Source: DASYTH01 sp035712165
GTDB taxonomy: Bacteria; Actinomycetota; Actinomycetes; Mycobacteriales; Pseudonocardiaceae
Assembly: GCF_035712165.1 (NCBI RefSeq)
Contig: NZ_DASTBH010000031.1
Span: forward strand, 1-8,246
Reading direction: 5' to 3'
Length of the DNA stretch: 8,246 nucleotides
Below are positions 1 to 6,278 of the stretch, piece by piece. The position numbers and the translations under genes are program-made. The notes beneath the pieces were generated by a model. That model saw only the letters and a list, made by a program, of their open reading frames with translations, was not told the DNA's origin and searched no databases. How positions within the stretch are numbered: position 1 is the stretch's first letter; every line of letters starts with the position of its first letter.

Positions 1-1163
1 ACCCGAAGTTCATCGCCGACCCGTACCCGGTGTTCGCCCGGCTGCGGGACCAGGCCGAGCTGCACTGGCACGAGGGGCTGGGGCTCTACCTGGCGGTGTC
101 CCACGCGGCCTGCTCGGAGCTGCTCCGGGACCGCTCGCACGGCCGGATCTGGGTCGACGCCACCCCGCCCGAGACGTTCGCCGCGTTCAACCTGCTGCAC
201 CGCAACTCGCTGCTGGAGAGCGAGCCGCCCCGGCACACCCGGTTACGCCGGCTGATCTCCACGGCGTTCGCCCGCGGGCACACCGAGCGGCTCCGGCCGT
301 GGGTGCGCGAGCTGGCCGGGCGGATGGTCGAGCGGCTGGCGACCGAGATCACCGCGCGGGGCAGCGCCGACCTGCTCGAGCACCTGGCCGCGCCGCTGCC
401 GGTCGAGGTGATCGGCGAGCTGCTCGGCGTGCCGGACGCGGACCGCCCGAAGCTCGCGCCCTGGTCCAACGCGATCGTGAAGATGTACGAGTACGGCGCC
501 GCACCGGAGCTGACCGCCGCCGCCGAGCGCGCCGCCGCCGAGTTCGTCGCCTACCTGCGGGACCTGGCCGCGCGGCGGGCCCAGGAACCGGGCGACGACC
601 TGGTCAGCGACCTGGTGGCGGTGCGCGACGACGGGGACCGGCTCACCGGCGACGAGCTGGTCGGCACGGCGGTGCTGCTGCTGATGGCCGGGCACGAGGC
701 CACCGTGAACGTGATCGGCAACGGGGTGCTGGCGCTGCTGCGGCACCGGGCGCAGTGGGACCGGCTGGTGGCCGACCCGGGCCTGGTGCCGCTCGCGGTC
801 GAGGAGCTGATCCGGTTCGACGCGCCGCTGCAGCTGTTCGAGCGCACCGCGACCGCACCGGCGACGGTCGCCGGGCTGCCGATCGCGCCGGGCACGAAGG
901 TCGCCGCCCTGCTCGGCGCCGCGGCCCGGGACCCGGCGGTGTTCGCCGAGCCGGACACGCTGGACGTCGGTCGCAGCCCCAACCCGCACCTGGGCTTCGG
1001 CGCCGGCATTCACTACTGCGTCGGCGCCCCGCTGGCCCGGGTGGAGATCGGCGCCGCGCTGGAGGCCCTGCTCACCAGGCTGCCCGGGCTGCGCCTGGCC
1101 GACGTGCCGCAGCGCCGCCCGGAGTTCGTGATCCGTGGCCTGCGCGGCCTGCCGGTGTGTTAA
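1..1163 (+). CDS. Cytochrome P450, 5'-truncated by window edge
   Basis: Haem-thiolate monooxygenase of the soluble bacterial type, which needs separate ferredoxin/reductase partners; none is visible here. The open frame runs to the left edge from base 3, and its first codons encode a DPYPVFARLR motif normally found some 20-30 residues into bacterial P450s. The true start therefore lies outside, and the GTG at 30 is internal. Counting from that GTG, the I-helix oxygen-activation motif AGHEAT is at 220-225, the K-helix ExxR is E259-R262, and the haem loop is GFGAGIHYCVG with Cys330 (codon at 1017-1019) as iron ligand. All P450 hallmarks are intact and the length fits a family of about 400 residues. 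The protein ends in an unpaired Cys. The TAA stop overlaps the convergent DUF4328 gene by four bases. The substrate cannot be told from sequence; it could be a secondary-metabolite or catabolic P450. Confidence 0.95.
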   Translation, partial: PKFIADPYPVFARLRDQAELHWHEGLGLYLAVSHAACSELLRDRSHGRIWVDATPPETFAAFNLLHRNSLLESEPPRHTRLRRLISTAFARGHTERLRPWVRELAGRMVERLATEITARGSADLLEHLAAPLPVEVIGELLGVPDADRPKLAPWSNAIVKMYEYGAAPELTAAAERAAAEFVAYLRDLAARRAQEPGDDLVSDLVAVRDDGDRLTGDELVGTAVLLLMAGHEATVNVIGNGVLALLRHRAQWDRLVADPGLVPLAVEELIRFDAPLQLFERTATAPATVAGLPIAPGTKVAALLGAAARDPAVFAEPDTLDVGRSPNPHLGFGAGIHYCVGAPLARVEIGAALEALLTRLPGLRLADVPQRRPEFVIRGLRGLPVC

Positions 1164-2056
1164 CGGGCCGCGCCGGGTGGGCGGCGGGCGCGCAGCGGCG
1201 GGTCCGGGGCGCCCTCCACCTTCAGCACCCGCAGCAGGCGGACGCTGGCCGGGTCGATCGGCACGAGCAGCGTGGTCAGTCCGCGCACGACCCACACCGA
1301 CAGCACCGCGACCACCGCCGCGGCCAGGTAGGTGAGCGCGTGCAGCAGCACCCCGTCGGCCTGCGCCTGCACGCCGGTGCGCAGCCGCCACAGCAGGGCG
1401 GCCGTGCACAGCAGACCGCTGACCCACCAGGCCACCCACCAGGCCAGCACCAGCCGGCTCGGCCGGGGCCGCTGCTCCACCGGACGGCGCAGCACCGTGT
1501 GCTCCAACTCGGCCAGCGCTGAGCCGGGCACCACCAGGTTCACGCCGGGGATCACCAGGCCGACCAGCACCTGCCAGCTCGGCCGGGCCGGGCCGACACC
1601 GGCCAGGTCGGCGGCGGCGCTGCGGGCGGCGAGCAGCCACCACACCGTCAGGCACGCCGCCACCAGCGCGAACGCGATGCACAGCACGGCTCCGGTGCCC
1701 ACCAGGCCGTCGGAGAACTCCACCGTCGCGCGGCTCAGGGCCGCGGTGCGGCTCTGCACCAGCAGCACGTAGCGCCAGATCTCCGCGGCGGCGGCGATCA
1801 GGGCGGTCACCGCGACCACCCACAGCATCGGGACGGCCTGCCGGGCCAGCGACCGCACCTGGTCCACGGTGGCCGGTGCCCGGGTGGGTGTGCCCGGCAC
1901 CGACGTCGGCCAGCGCCAGGCCAACGCCGGGAAGCCCCAGCGCGGCGGCGAGGAGTAGGACGGCGGGCCCTGGTAGCGGCCCGGCCGCCGGCGTGGGGGC
2001 GTCGCCGGGGCACTGCCCGGCGGCGGGGTCGCCACCCACTGCGGGTACTGCTCCAT
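1160..2056 (-). CDS. DUF4328 domain-containing integral membrane protein
   Basis: 298-residue membrane protein of unknown function. Residues 1-60 are a Pro/Arg-rich, probably disordered cytoplasmic segment. Five hydrophobic segments follow, at about 75-100, 117-143, 161-180, 201-223 and 237-264. The stretch around 160-190 (PSWQVLVGLVIPGVNLVVPG, then an ALAELEH-type end) is the conserved signature I associate with actinobacterial DUF4328 proteins. The tail is short and basic. The ATG at 2056 lies four bases after the rhodanese stop, so the two are probably co-transcribed and perhaps coupled; only a weak GAGG about 12 bases upstream could serve as ribosome site. The TAA stop is built from the same TTAA as the P450 stop on the other strand. 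No catalytic motif is visible and the family has no settled role. Confidence 0.88.
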   Translation of the reverse strand: MEQYPQWVATPPPGSAPATPPRRRPGRYQGPPSYSSPPRWGFPALAWRWPTSVPGTPTRAPATVDQVRSLARQAVPMLWVVAVTALIAAAAEIWRYVLLVQSRTAALSRATVEFSDGLVGTGAVLCIAFALVAACLTVWWLLAARSAAADLAGVGPARPSWQVLVGLVIPGVNLVVPGSALAELEHTVLRRPVEQRPRPSRLVLAWWVAWWVSGLLCTAALLWRLRTGVQAQADGVLLHALTYLAAAVVAVLSVWVVRGLTTLLVPIDPASVRLLRVLKVEGAPDPPLRARRPPGAAR

Positions 2057-2060
2057 TGAG

Positions 2061-2390
2061 CTAGATGACCTCGGGTTCGGCGCCGGCCTCGCTGACCATG
2101 GGCCGTCCGGCGGCGTGCCAGGACTTCATGCCGCCGTCGACGTTGGTCGCGTCCCAGCCGTTGGCGTTGAGGTAGGCGGTGGCCCGCGACGAGCGCCCGC
2201 CGCCCCGGCACACCACGTAGACGTTGCCCTCGGCGGGCAGTTCGGCCAGCCGTTCGGCCAGTTCGCCCATGGGGATGTGCACGGCGTTCGGAGCGTGCCC
2301 GGCGGCCCACTCGTCGGGCTCGCGGACGTCCAGCAGGGTGACGTCCTCGGGCAGGTCGCTGACGCTGACATTGGGTACTTGCTGCGGCAT
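2061..2390 (-). CDS. Single-domain rhodanese (sulfurtransferase-like) protein
   Basis: 109 residues, the usual length of a stand-alone rhodanese domain (GlpE/PspE class), probably cytoplasmic as no signal peptide is seen. The LLDVREPDEWAAGHAPNAVHIP segment spans about 19-40, matching the CH2A/B region. The active loop is C61-R-G-G-G-R-S67, a six-residue loop typed for sulfur rather than phosphate chemistry, with Cys61 as persulfide carrier. The GWDATNVDGGMKSW motif at 78-91 closes the fold. I chose the ATG at 2390; a GTG directly before it (2393) is equally possible. A longer reading frame from 2468 would translate through the terminator hairpin and adds unrelated residues. No good Shine-Dalgarno is seen. 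It precedes the DUF4328 gene by four bases. The sulfur donor and acceptor cannot be inferred. Confidence 0.93.
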   Translation of the reverse strand: MPQQVPNVSVSDLPEDVTLLDVREPDEWAAGHAPNAVHIPMGELAERLAELPAEGNVYVVCRGGGRSSRATAYLNANGWDATNVDGGMKSWHAAGRPMVSEAGAEPEVI

Positions 2391-2432
2391 CACGTCGGAA
2401 ATGCTGCCATGTGACCCGGTACGGAGCGCGTG

Positions 2433-2462
2433 AAAGGGGCCCGCGCGAGCGCGGGCCCCTTT
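2433..2462 (-). terminator. Strong intrinsic-type terminator hairpin after the symporter 1 gene
   Basis: A perfect 13-bp inverted repeat, AAAGGGGCCCGCG (2433-2445) and CGCGGGCCCCTTT (2450-2462), separated by a CGAG tetraloop. It begins 13 bases past the symporter 1 stop on the - strand. Because both arms end in A3/T3 it could work in either direction, though the T tract is short, as is common in actinomycetes. It separates the transporter transcript from the rhodanese gene, whose own promoter would have to lie within the remaining roughly 40 bases (2391-2432). I see no convincing promoter there, so partial read-through is possible. Confidence 0.85.
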
Positions 2463-2475
2463 CGACACACCGCCG

Positions 2476-4107
2476 TTAGTGCACGACCGCCTTCTCGGCG
2501 CCGACCCCGGTCAGCGCCCGGACCTCCATCTCGGCGTACTTGGCGTCGTTGCGCTCCTTGGAGAGCACGGTGCCGAGCCAGCCGAGGAAGAAGGCCACCG
2601 GGATGGACACCAGGCCCGGGTTGGCCAGCGGGAAGATGTCGAAGTCGGCGTTCTTCAGCATCGACGTGGGCTTCCCGGACACCGCGGGCGACAGGATGAT
2701 CAGCCCGATGCAGACGATCAGCCCGCCGTAGATGCTCCACAGCGCGCCCTGGGTGTTGAACTTCTTCCAGAACAGCGAGTAGATGATCGTCGGCAGGTTC
2801 GCCGAGGCCGCCACCGCGAACGCGAGGGCCACCAGGAAGGCGATGTTCTGGCCGAGGGCGACGATGCCGCCGCCGATGGCCAGCGCGCCGATCACGAACG
2901 CGGTGATTCGGGCGACCCGGACCTCCTGCGCCTTGTCGTCCATCTCGCCCTTCTTGATCACATTGGCGTAGATGTCGTGCGCGAACGACGCCGACGCCGT
3001 GATCGTGAGGCCGGCGACCACCGCCAGGATGGTCGCGAACGCCACCGCCGCGATCAGGCCGAGCAGCAGGGTGCCGCCCAGCTCGAAGGCCAGCAGCGGG
3101 GCCGCCGAGTTCTGCCCACCGGGTGCCGCCAGGATGTCCTTCGACCCGACCAGCGCGCCGGCACCGTAGCCGAGCACCAGGGTGAACAGGTAGAAGATGC
3201 CGATCAGCGCGATGGCCCAGATCACCGAGCGGCGCGCCTCCTTGGCGGTCGGCACGGTGTAGAAGCGCATCAGGATGTGCGGCAGGCCGGCGGTGCCGAG
3301 CACCAGGGCCAGCGCCAGCGAGATGAAGTCCAGCTTGGACGTCGCGGTGGCGCCGTACTGCAGACCCGGGCCGAGGATGGCCTCGCCCTTCGGGGCCGCC
3401 GCGGCGGCGTCGCCGAGCAGGTTGGACAGGTTGAACCCGTTGAGGGCCAGGACCCAGATCGTCATCGTCAGTGCGCCGGCGATCAGCAGGGTGGCCTTGA
3501 TGATCTGCACCCAGGTGGTGCCGCGCATGCCGCCGATCACCACGTAGACGATCATGATGAGGCCGACAACGCCGATCACCAGGGCCTGCCCGCCCTTGCC
3601 GGTGACACCGAGCAGCAGCGCGACCAGGCCGCCGGCGCCGGCCATCTGGGCCAGCAGGTAGAAGAACGACACGGCCAGGGTGGACACCGACGCCGCGGCC
3701 CGCACCGGACGCTGCCGCATCCGGAAGGCCAGCACGTCACCCATGGTGTAGCGGCCGGTGTTCCGCAGCAGCTCCGCAACCAGCAGCAGGGCGACCAGCC
3801 AGGCCACCAGGAAGCCGATCGAGTACAGGAACCCGTCGTAGCCGTACACCGCGATGGCGCCGGCGATACCGAGGAACGACGCGGCGGACAGGTAGTCGCC
3901 GGAGATCGCGATCCCGTTCTGCGCGCCGGTGAAGGAGTGCCCGGCCGCGTAGTAGTCGACCGCGGTCTTGGTGCTCCGGCTGGCCCGGAACACGATCACC
4001 AGGGTGATCGCCACGAAAACGGCGAAGATGGCGATGTTGAGTAGCGGCTCGGCCTCGGCCTTGCTCTGGGCCACCACACCGGCCTGCGCCAGCGCGACCA
4101 TGCTCAC
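2476..4107 (-). CDS. actP: ActP-like sodium:solute (acetate/monocarboxylate) symporter, symporter 1
   Basis: 543-residue inner-membrane permease of the SSS family (ActP/MctC branch), predicted to import acetate or related short monocarboxylates with Na+ or H+. Hydrophobic segments occur along the whole length, consistent with about 13 helices. Family motifs are SGDYLSAASFLG at 69-80, GGMRGTTWVQ at 192-201, GTAGLPHILMRFYTVP at 271-286 and the TASASFAHDIY cation-site region at 370-380. The C-terminus is a charged cytoplasmic tail. I chose the GTG at 4107: it forms a GTGA overlap with the DUF485 stop, and an AGGGAG ribosome site (4115-4120) sits seven bases before it. The ATG at 4101 is two codons later and also possible. 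The partner DUF485 gene directly upstream is the classic ActP arrangement. The exact substrate (acetate, pyruvate, propionate, lactate) is not determined by sequence. Confidence 0.93.
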   Translation of the reverse strand: MSMVALAQAGVVAQSKAEAEPLLNIAIFAVFVAITLVIVFRASRSTKTAVDYYAAGHSFTGAQNGIAISGDYLSAASFLGIAGAIAVYGYDGFLYSIGFLVAWLVALLLVAELLRNTGRYTMGDVLAFRMRQRPVRAAASVSTLAVSFFYLLAQMAGAGGLVALLLGVTGKGGQALVIGVVGLIMIVYVVIGGMRGTTWVQIIKATLLIAGALTMTIWVLALNGFNLSNLLGDAAAAAPKGEAILGPGLQYGATATSKLDFISLALALVLGTAGLPHILMRFYTVPTAKEARRSVIWAIALIGIFYLFTLVLGYGAGALVGSKDILAAPGGQNSAAPLLAFELGGTLLLGLIAAVAFATILAVVAGLTITASASFAHDIYANVIKKGEMDDKAQEVRVARITAFVIGALAIGGGIVALGQNIAFLVALAFAVAASANLPTIIYSLFWKKFNTQGALWSIYGGLIVCIGLIILSPAVSGKPTSMLKNADFDIFPLANPGLVSIPVAFFLGWLGTVLSKERNDAKYAEMEVRALTGVGAEKAVVH

Positions 4108-4445
4108 TTGGCGTCTCCCTCGATCTCGGAGCGGATCTTGTCGGCGATCGGGTCCAGGTTCCGGTTGGCGTGCCTGGCGTACAGCCACGTGATCAGGAAC
4201 GTGGACGCGAACTGGAGCAGGCCGAAGATCAGCCCGACGTTGATGTTGCCGAACACCTTCGTGCTCATGAATTCGTGCGCGTAGGCGGACAGCAGGACAT
4301 ACAGCAGGTACCAACCGAGGAAGGCCGCGGTCATGGGAAAGACGAAGGTGCGCAACCGGCGACGGAGCACCGCGAAGTCGGCGCTCTGGTCGATCGACTC
4401 CCAGTCCGGCCCCGGCCCCGGTTTGGTCTGCTCGGAAGTGCTCAC
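4104..4445 (-). CDS. DUF485 family small membrane protein, partner of symporter 1
   Basis: 113-residue two-helix membrane protein of the DUF485 family (YjcH in E. coli, MctB in Corynebacterium), which is habitually encoded just before ActP/MctC-type symporters. A hydrophilic N-terminus of about 35 residues leads to helix 1 around FVFPMTAAFLGWYLLYVLLS and helix 2 around INVGLIFGLLQFASTFLITW. These are followed by the family-typical YARHANRNLDPIADKI tail. The start is GTG 4445, preceded by GGGAGG (4450-4455) four bases away; a longer frame from 4481 lacks such a site and runs through the inverted repeat. The TGA overlaps the symporter start as GTGA. The family's molecular role is unsettled, but gene pairing suggests assembly or function with the symporter. 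This gene and symporter 1 are separated from symporter 2 by 66 bases and probably have their own promoter. Confidence 0.92.
   Translation of the reverse strand: MSTSEQTKPGPGPDWESIDQSADFAVLRRRLRTFVFPMTAAFLGWYLLYVLLSAYAHEFMSTKVFGNINVGLIFGLLQFASTFLITWLYARHANRNLDPIADKIRSEIEGDAK
4115..4120 (-). promoter_or_regulatory. Ribosome binding site deciding the symporter 1 start
   Basis: AGGGAG on the - strand, seven bases before the GTG at 4107 and thirteen before the ATG at 4101. The better spacing favours the GTG. The site lies inside the last codons of the DUF485 gene, as expected for coupled translation. Confidence 0.65.
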
Positions 4446-4449
4446 GAGA

Positions 4450-4455
4450 CCTCCC
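4450..4455 (-). promoter_or_regulatory. Ribosome binding site of the DUF485 gene
   Basis: GGGAGG on the - strand, the best Shine-Dalgarno match in the window, four bases before GTG 4445. It fixes that GTG as start over the longer frame beginning at 4481. It lies six bases downstream of the right arm of the AGCGTG/CACGCT inverted repeat. Confidence 0.75.
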
Positions 4456-4456
4456 G

Positions 4457-4486
4457 CTAAGCGTGGACGATTGGGCCACACGCTAG
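4457..4486. repeat. Imperfect inverted repeat in the symporter 2 / DUF485 spacer
   Basis: On the + strand, CTAAGCGTG (4457-4465) faces CACGCTAG (4479-4486). The core arms AGCGTG and CACGCT are perfect, and the outer CTA/TAG pairs need a one-base bulge. The 13-base centre holds GACGATTGG (4466-4474), which agrees at 7 of 9 positions with the tandem-repeat unit at 4538-4559. There is no T tract, so a terminator is unlikely. It may be an operator or a weak hairpin in the DUF485 leader. Confidence 0.4.
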
Positions 4487-4508
4487 GAACGCGCTCGGAC
4501 CAGGGAAA
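4480..4508 (-). promoter_or_regulatory. Candidate promoter for the DUF485-actP operon
   Basis: On the - strand, TAGCGT (4480-4485) fits the actinobacterial TANNNT -10 pattern. A weak TTTCCC (4503-4508) stands 17 bases upstream in the -35 place. The leader would be about 25-30 bases to GTG 4445. The poor -35 would suit a promoter that needs an activator, and two possible activator sites lie just upstream. This is inference from position and a loose match. Confidence 0.3.
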
Positions 4509-4511
4509 TCG

Positions 4512-6278
4512 TCAGCGGACCAACCGCCCGGCCATGCGACGAACGGTTGACGAACGGTTCCTTGATCGGGTCGAGTGGCGTAGGTCACGCAACTGGGCCG
4601 GCCCCGTCGTGGCCGGACGGTCCTCGTTGAGATGCAGCCGGAGCATCGCGGCACCCGCCCAGACCGGTGGCCGGCCGCGCATCGAGACCACGATCATCGT
4701 GCCGAAGGCCAGCGGGACGGTCCACGGCGCGGGCTGCGCCACCAGGATCGCCACCCAACCGGACAGCGGTGGGCCGAACAGCGTCACGGCGATCGCCCCG
4801 GCCGAGCCGAGCAGCCCGGCCAGCACCCCGCTCATCGCCCCGGCCACGGTCAGCCGGGACCACCAGATGCCCAGCACCAGCAGCGGACAGAAGGTGGACG
4901 CCGCCACGGTGAAGCCCCAGGTGACCAGCACGCCGGCGTCCAGCCGGATGGCCAGCAGGGCGAGCAGCACCACCGCCGCGGCGGCGGCGAACACGGTGAT
5001 CCGCAGCCGGCCCAGCCCGCCGGGCAGCAGGTCGTGGGAGATCGCCCCGGACACCACCAACAGCAGGCCGAGCGAGGTGGCCAGGAAGGCGGCGAACGCG
5101 CCGGCGGTCAGCAGGCCGGTGAACGCCGTGCCGGCGACCCCGGAGTCGACCTGGGCGGGCAGCGCGACGACGGCGGTGTCGGTGGCGCCGGACAGGTACA
5201 GGTGCGGCACCAGCACCCGGCCGAGCACCCCGTAGATGCCGGGGAACAGGTAGAACATGCCGAGCAGCCCGACGGTCAGCGCCGCGGTCCGGCGGGCCGA
5301 CCGGCCGTCCGGGCTGGTGTGGAAGCGCATCAGCACGTGCGGCAGACCCATCGTGCCGAGCACCAGCGACACCAGCAGCGCCCAGGTGCCCAGCAGCGGG
5401 TAGCCGGCGTTCTGCAGGTCCAGCAACGGGCGGTGCCAGCCGTACCCGCCGGGCAGCGGCTCACCGCGCAGCACCGGCACCATCGCCCCGGCGGGGAACA
5501 CCACCCGGGTGCCGTCGGCCACCTGCCACGGTCCGGCCTCGATCACCCGCGGCCCGGACCCGGTGGTCACCGTGATCGGCTCGGCCAGGTCCATCGTGAC
5601 GCCGACCCGGAAGGTCACCGTGGTGTCCCGGGTGAAATGGGTGAACTCCACCGGGTGCACCGCCTCGCCGCGCACCGCCGGGCCGGCCATCGCCAGCAGC
5701 CAGATCGCCGGCACGATGAACAGCACCAGCTTGAGCACGAACTGGAAGGCCTGCACGTAGGTGGCCGCGCGCATCCCGCCGAGCGCCAGCGTGGTGGCCA
5801 CCCCGGCGCCGGCGATCACCACCCCGACCCAGTACGGGGTACCGCTGACCACGCTGAGCACCAGGCCCGAGGTGCGGAACTGGGGCACCAGGTAGAGCCC
5901 GCCGATCACCAGGATCACCACGGCGGACACCCGGCGCAGCGTCGGCGAGGCCAGCCGGGCCTCGGCGAAGTCCGGCACGGTCAGCGCCCCGGACCGGCGC
6001 ATCGGCGCGGCCACCAGCACCAGCATCGCGATGTAACCGGCGGTGAACCCGACCGGGTACCACAGCGAGCCGATCCCGTCCTTGACCACCAGACCCGCCA
6101 CGCCGAGGAAGGACGCCGCGGACAGGTACTCGCCGGCCACCGCCGCCGAGTTCAGCAGCGGCGAGACCCGCCGGGAGGCCACCAGGAAGTCCGAGGTGGT
6201 GCGCATCGCCGCCACCCCGCGCAGCCCGATCAGCAGCGTCACCAGCACCACGGGAGCGACGGCGAAGGCGAAGATCAC
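4512..6278 (-). CDS. Second SSS-family symporter (ActP-related), symporter 2
   Basis: 588-residue permease of the sodium:solute symporter family, related to symporter 1 but clearly diverged. Shared motifs are AGEYLSAASFLGVAG at 48-62, GGMRAATYVQAF at 168-179 and GTMGLPHVLMRFHTSP at 308-323. It probably imports a short carboxylate. It carries a long, polar, beta-rich insertion between helices at about 200-290, where symporter 1 has about 40 residues; this is probably extracytoplasmic. The family body ends near MLRLHLNEDR (545-554), and a basic tail follows with atypical codons. The GTG start at 6278 makes a GTGA overlap with the preceding small membrane gene. It is the fourth gene of the kinase-regulator operon. 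A function as transporter, sensor component or both cannot be separated from sequence. Confidence 0.92.
   Translation of the reverse strand: MIFAFAVAPVVLVTLLIGLRGVAAMRTTSDFLVASRRVSPLLNSAAVAGEYLSAASFLGVAGLVVKDGIGSLWYPVGFTAGYIAMLVLVAAPMRRSGALTVPDFAEARLASPTLRRVSAVVILVIGGLYLVPQFRTSGLVLSVVSGTPYWVGVVIAGAGVATTLALGGMRAATYVQAFQFVLKLVLFIVPAIWLLAMAGPAVRGEAVHPVEFTHFTRDTTVTFRVGVTMDLAEPITVTTGSGPRVIEAGPWQVADGTRVVFPAGAMVPVLRGEPLPGGYGWHRPLLDLQNAGYPLLGTWALLVSLVLGTMGLPHVLMRFHTSPDGRSARRTAALTVGLLGMFYLFPGIYGVLGRVLVPHLYLSGATDTAVVALPAQVDSGVAGTAFTGLLTAGAFAAFLATSLGLLLVVSGAISHDLLPGGLGRLRITVFAAAAAVVLLALLAIRLDAGVLVTWGFTVAASTFCPLLVLGIWWSRLTVAGAMSGVLAGLLGSAGAIAVTLFGPPLSGWVAILVAQPAPWTVPLAFGTMIVVSMRGRPPVWAGAAMLRLHLNEDRPATTGPAQLRDLRHSTRSRNRSSTVRRMAGRLVR
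4538..4559 (-). promoter_or_regulatory. Perfect 11-bp tandem repeat, candidate LytTR (AlgR-type) operator
   Basis: Two adjacent identical 11-mers, + strand GACGAACGGTT at 4538-4548 and 4549-4559. On the - strand each unit is AACCGTTCGTC, which contains ACCGTTCGTC, the binding word established for the LytTR-family regulator AlgR of Pseudomonas. It also fits the looser LytTR-type pattern [TA][AC][CA]GTTN[AG][TG] known for AgrA. The 11-base period puts both copies on the same helix face. It is not a protein repeat, since the two copies are read in different frames in the tail of symporter 2. It ends 92 bases before the DUF485 start, upstream of the candidate promoter, and a LytTR regulator is encoded two kilobases away. 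Binding is inferred. Confidence 0.6.
4575..4588 (-). promoter_or_regulatory. Candidate CRP/GlxR-type operator
   Basis: On the - strand GTGACCTACGCCAC. It matches the Streptomyces Crp pattern GTG(N6)GNCAC fully and the Corynebacterium GlxR pattern GTGANNTANNTCAC with one mismatch. It lies within the last codons of symporter 2, 15 bases upstream of the tandem repeat and in front of the DUF485-actP operon. CRP-type control of acetate and other carbon-source genes is well known in actinobacteria. The short motif can arise by chance. Confidence 0.42.

Noticed and set aside
2391..2468. Longer rhodanese starting at 2468
   Set aside because: It would encode the terminator hairpin and adds 26 residues unlike any rhodanese start; the domain is complete from 2390.
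2479..4044. A 521-codon open frame on the + strand opposite symporter 1
   Set aside because: Also low-complexity, rich in Gln, His, Asp and Arg; symporter 1 on the other strand has intact family motifs throughout.
4108..4479. N-terminal extension of symporter 1 to an upstream ATG at 4479
   Set aside because: The added residues are the out-of-frame reading of the DUF485 gene and lack hydrophobic or family sequence. The GTG at 4107 has a well-placed ribosome site.
4457..4486. Terminator between symporter 2 and the DUF485 gene
   Set aside because: The stem is short with a bulge and a 13-base loop, and no T tract follows on the - strand. Operator or leader hairpin is more likely.
4512..4605. 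Frameshift or sequencing error explaining the odd tail of symporter 2
   Set aside because: No other frame restores a recognisable family C-terminus. The embedded operator-like motifs give a better account, although an indel cannot be fully excluded.
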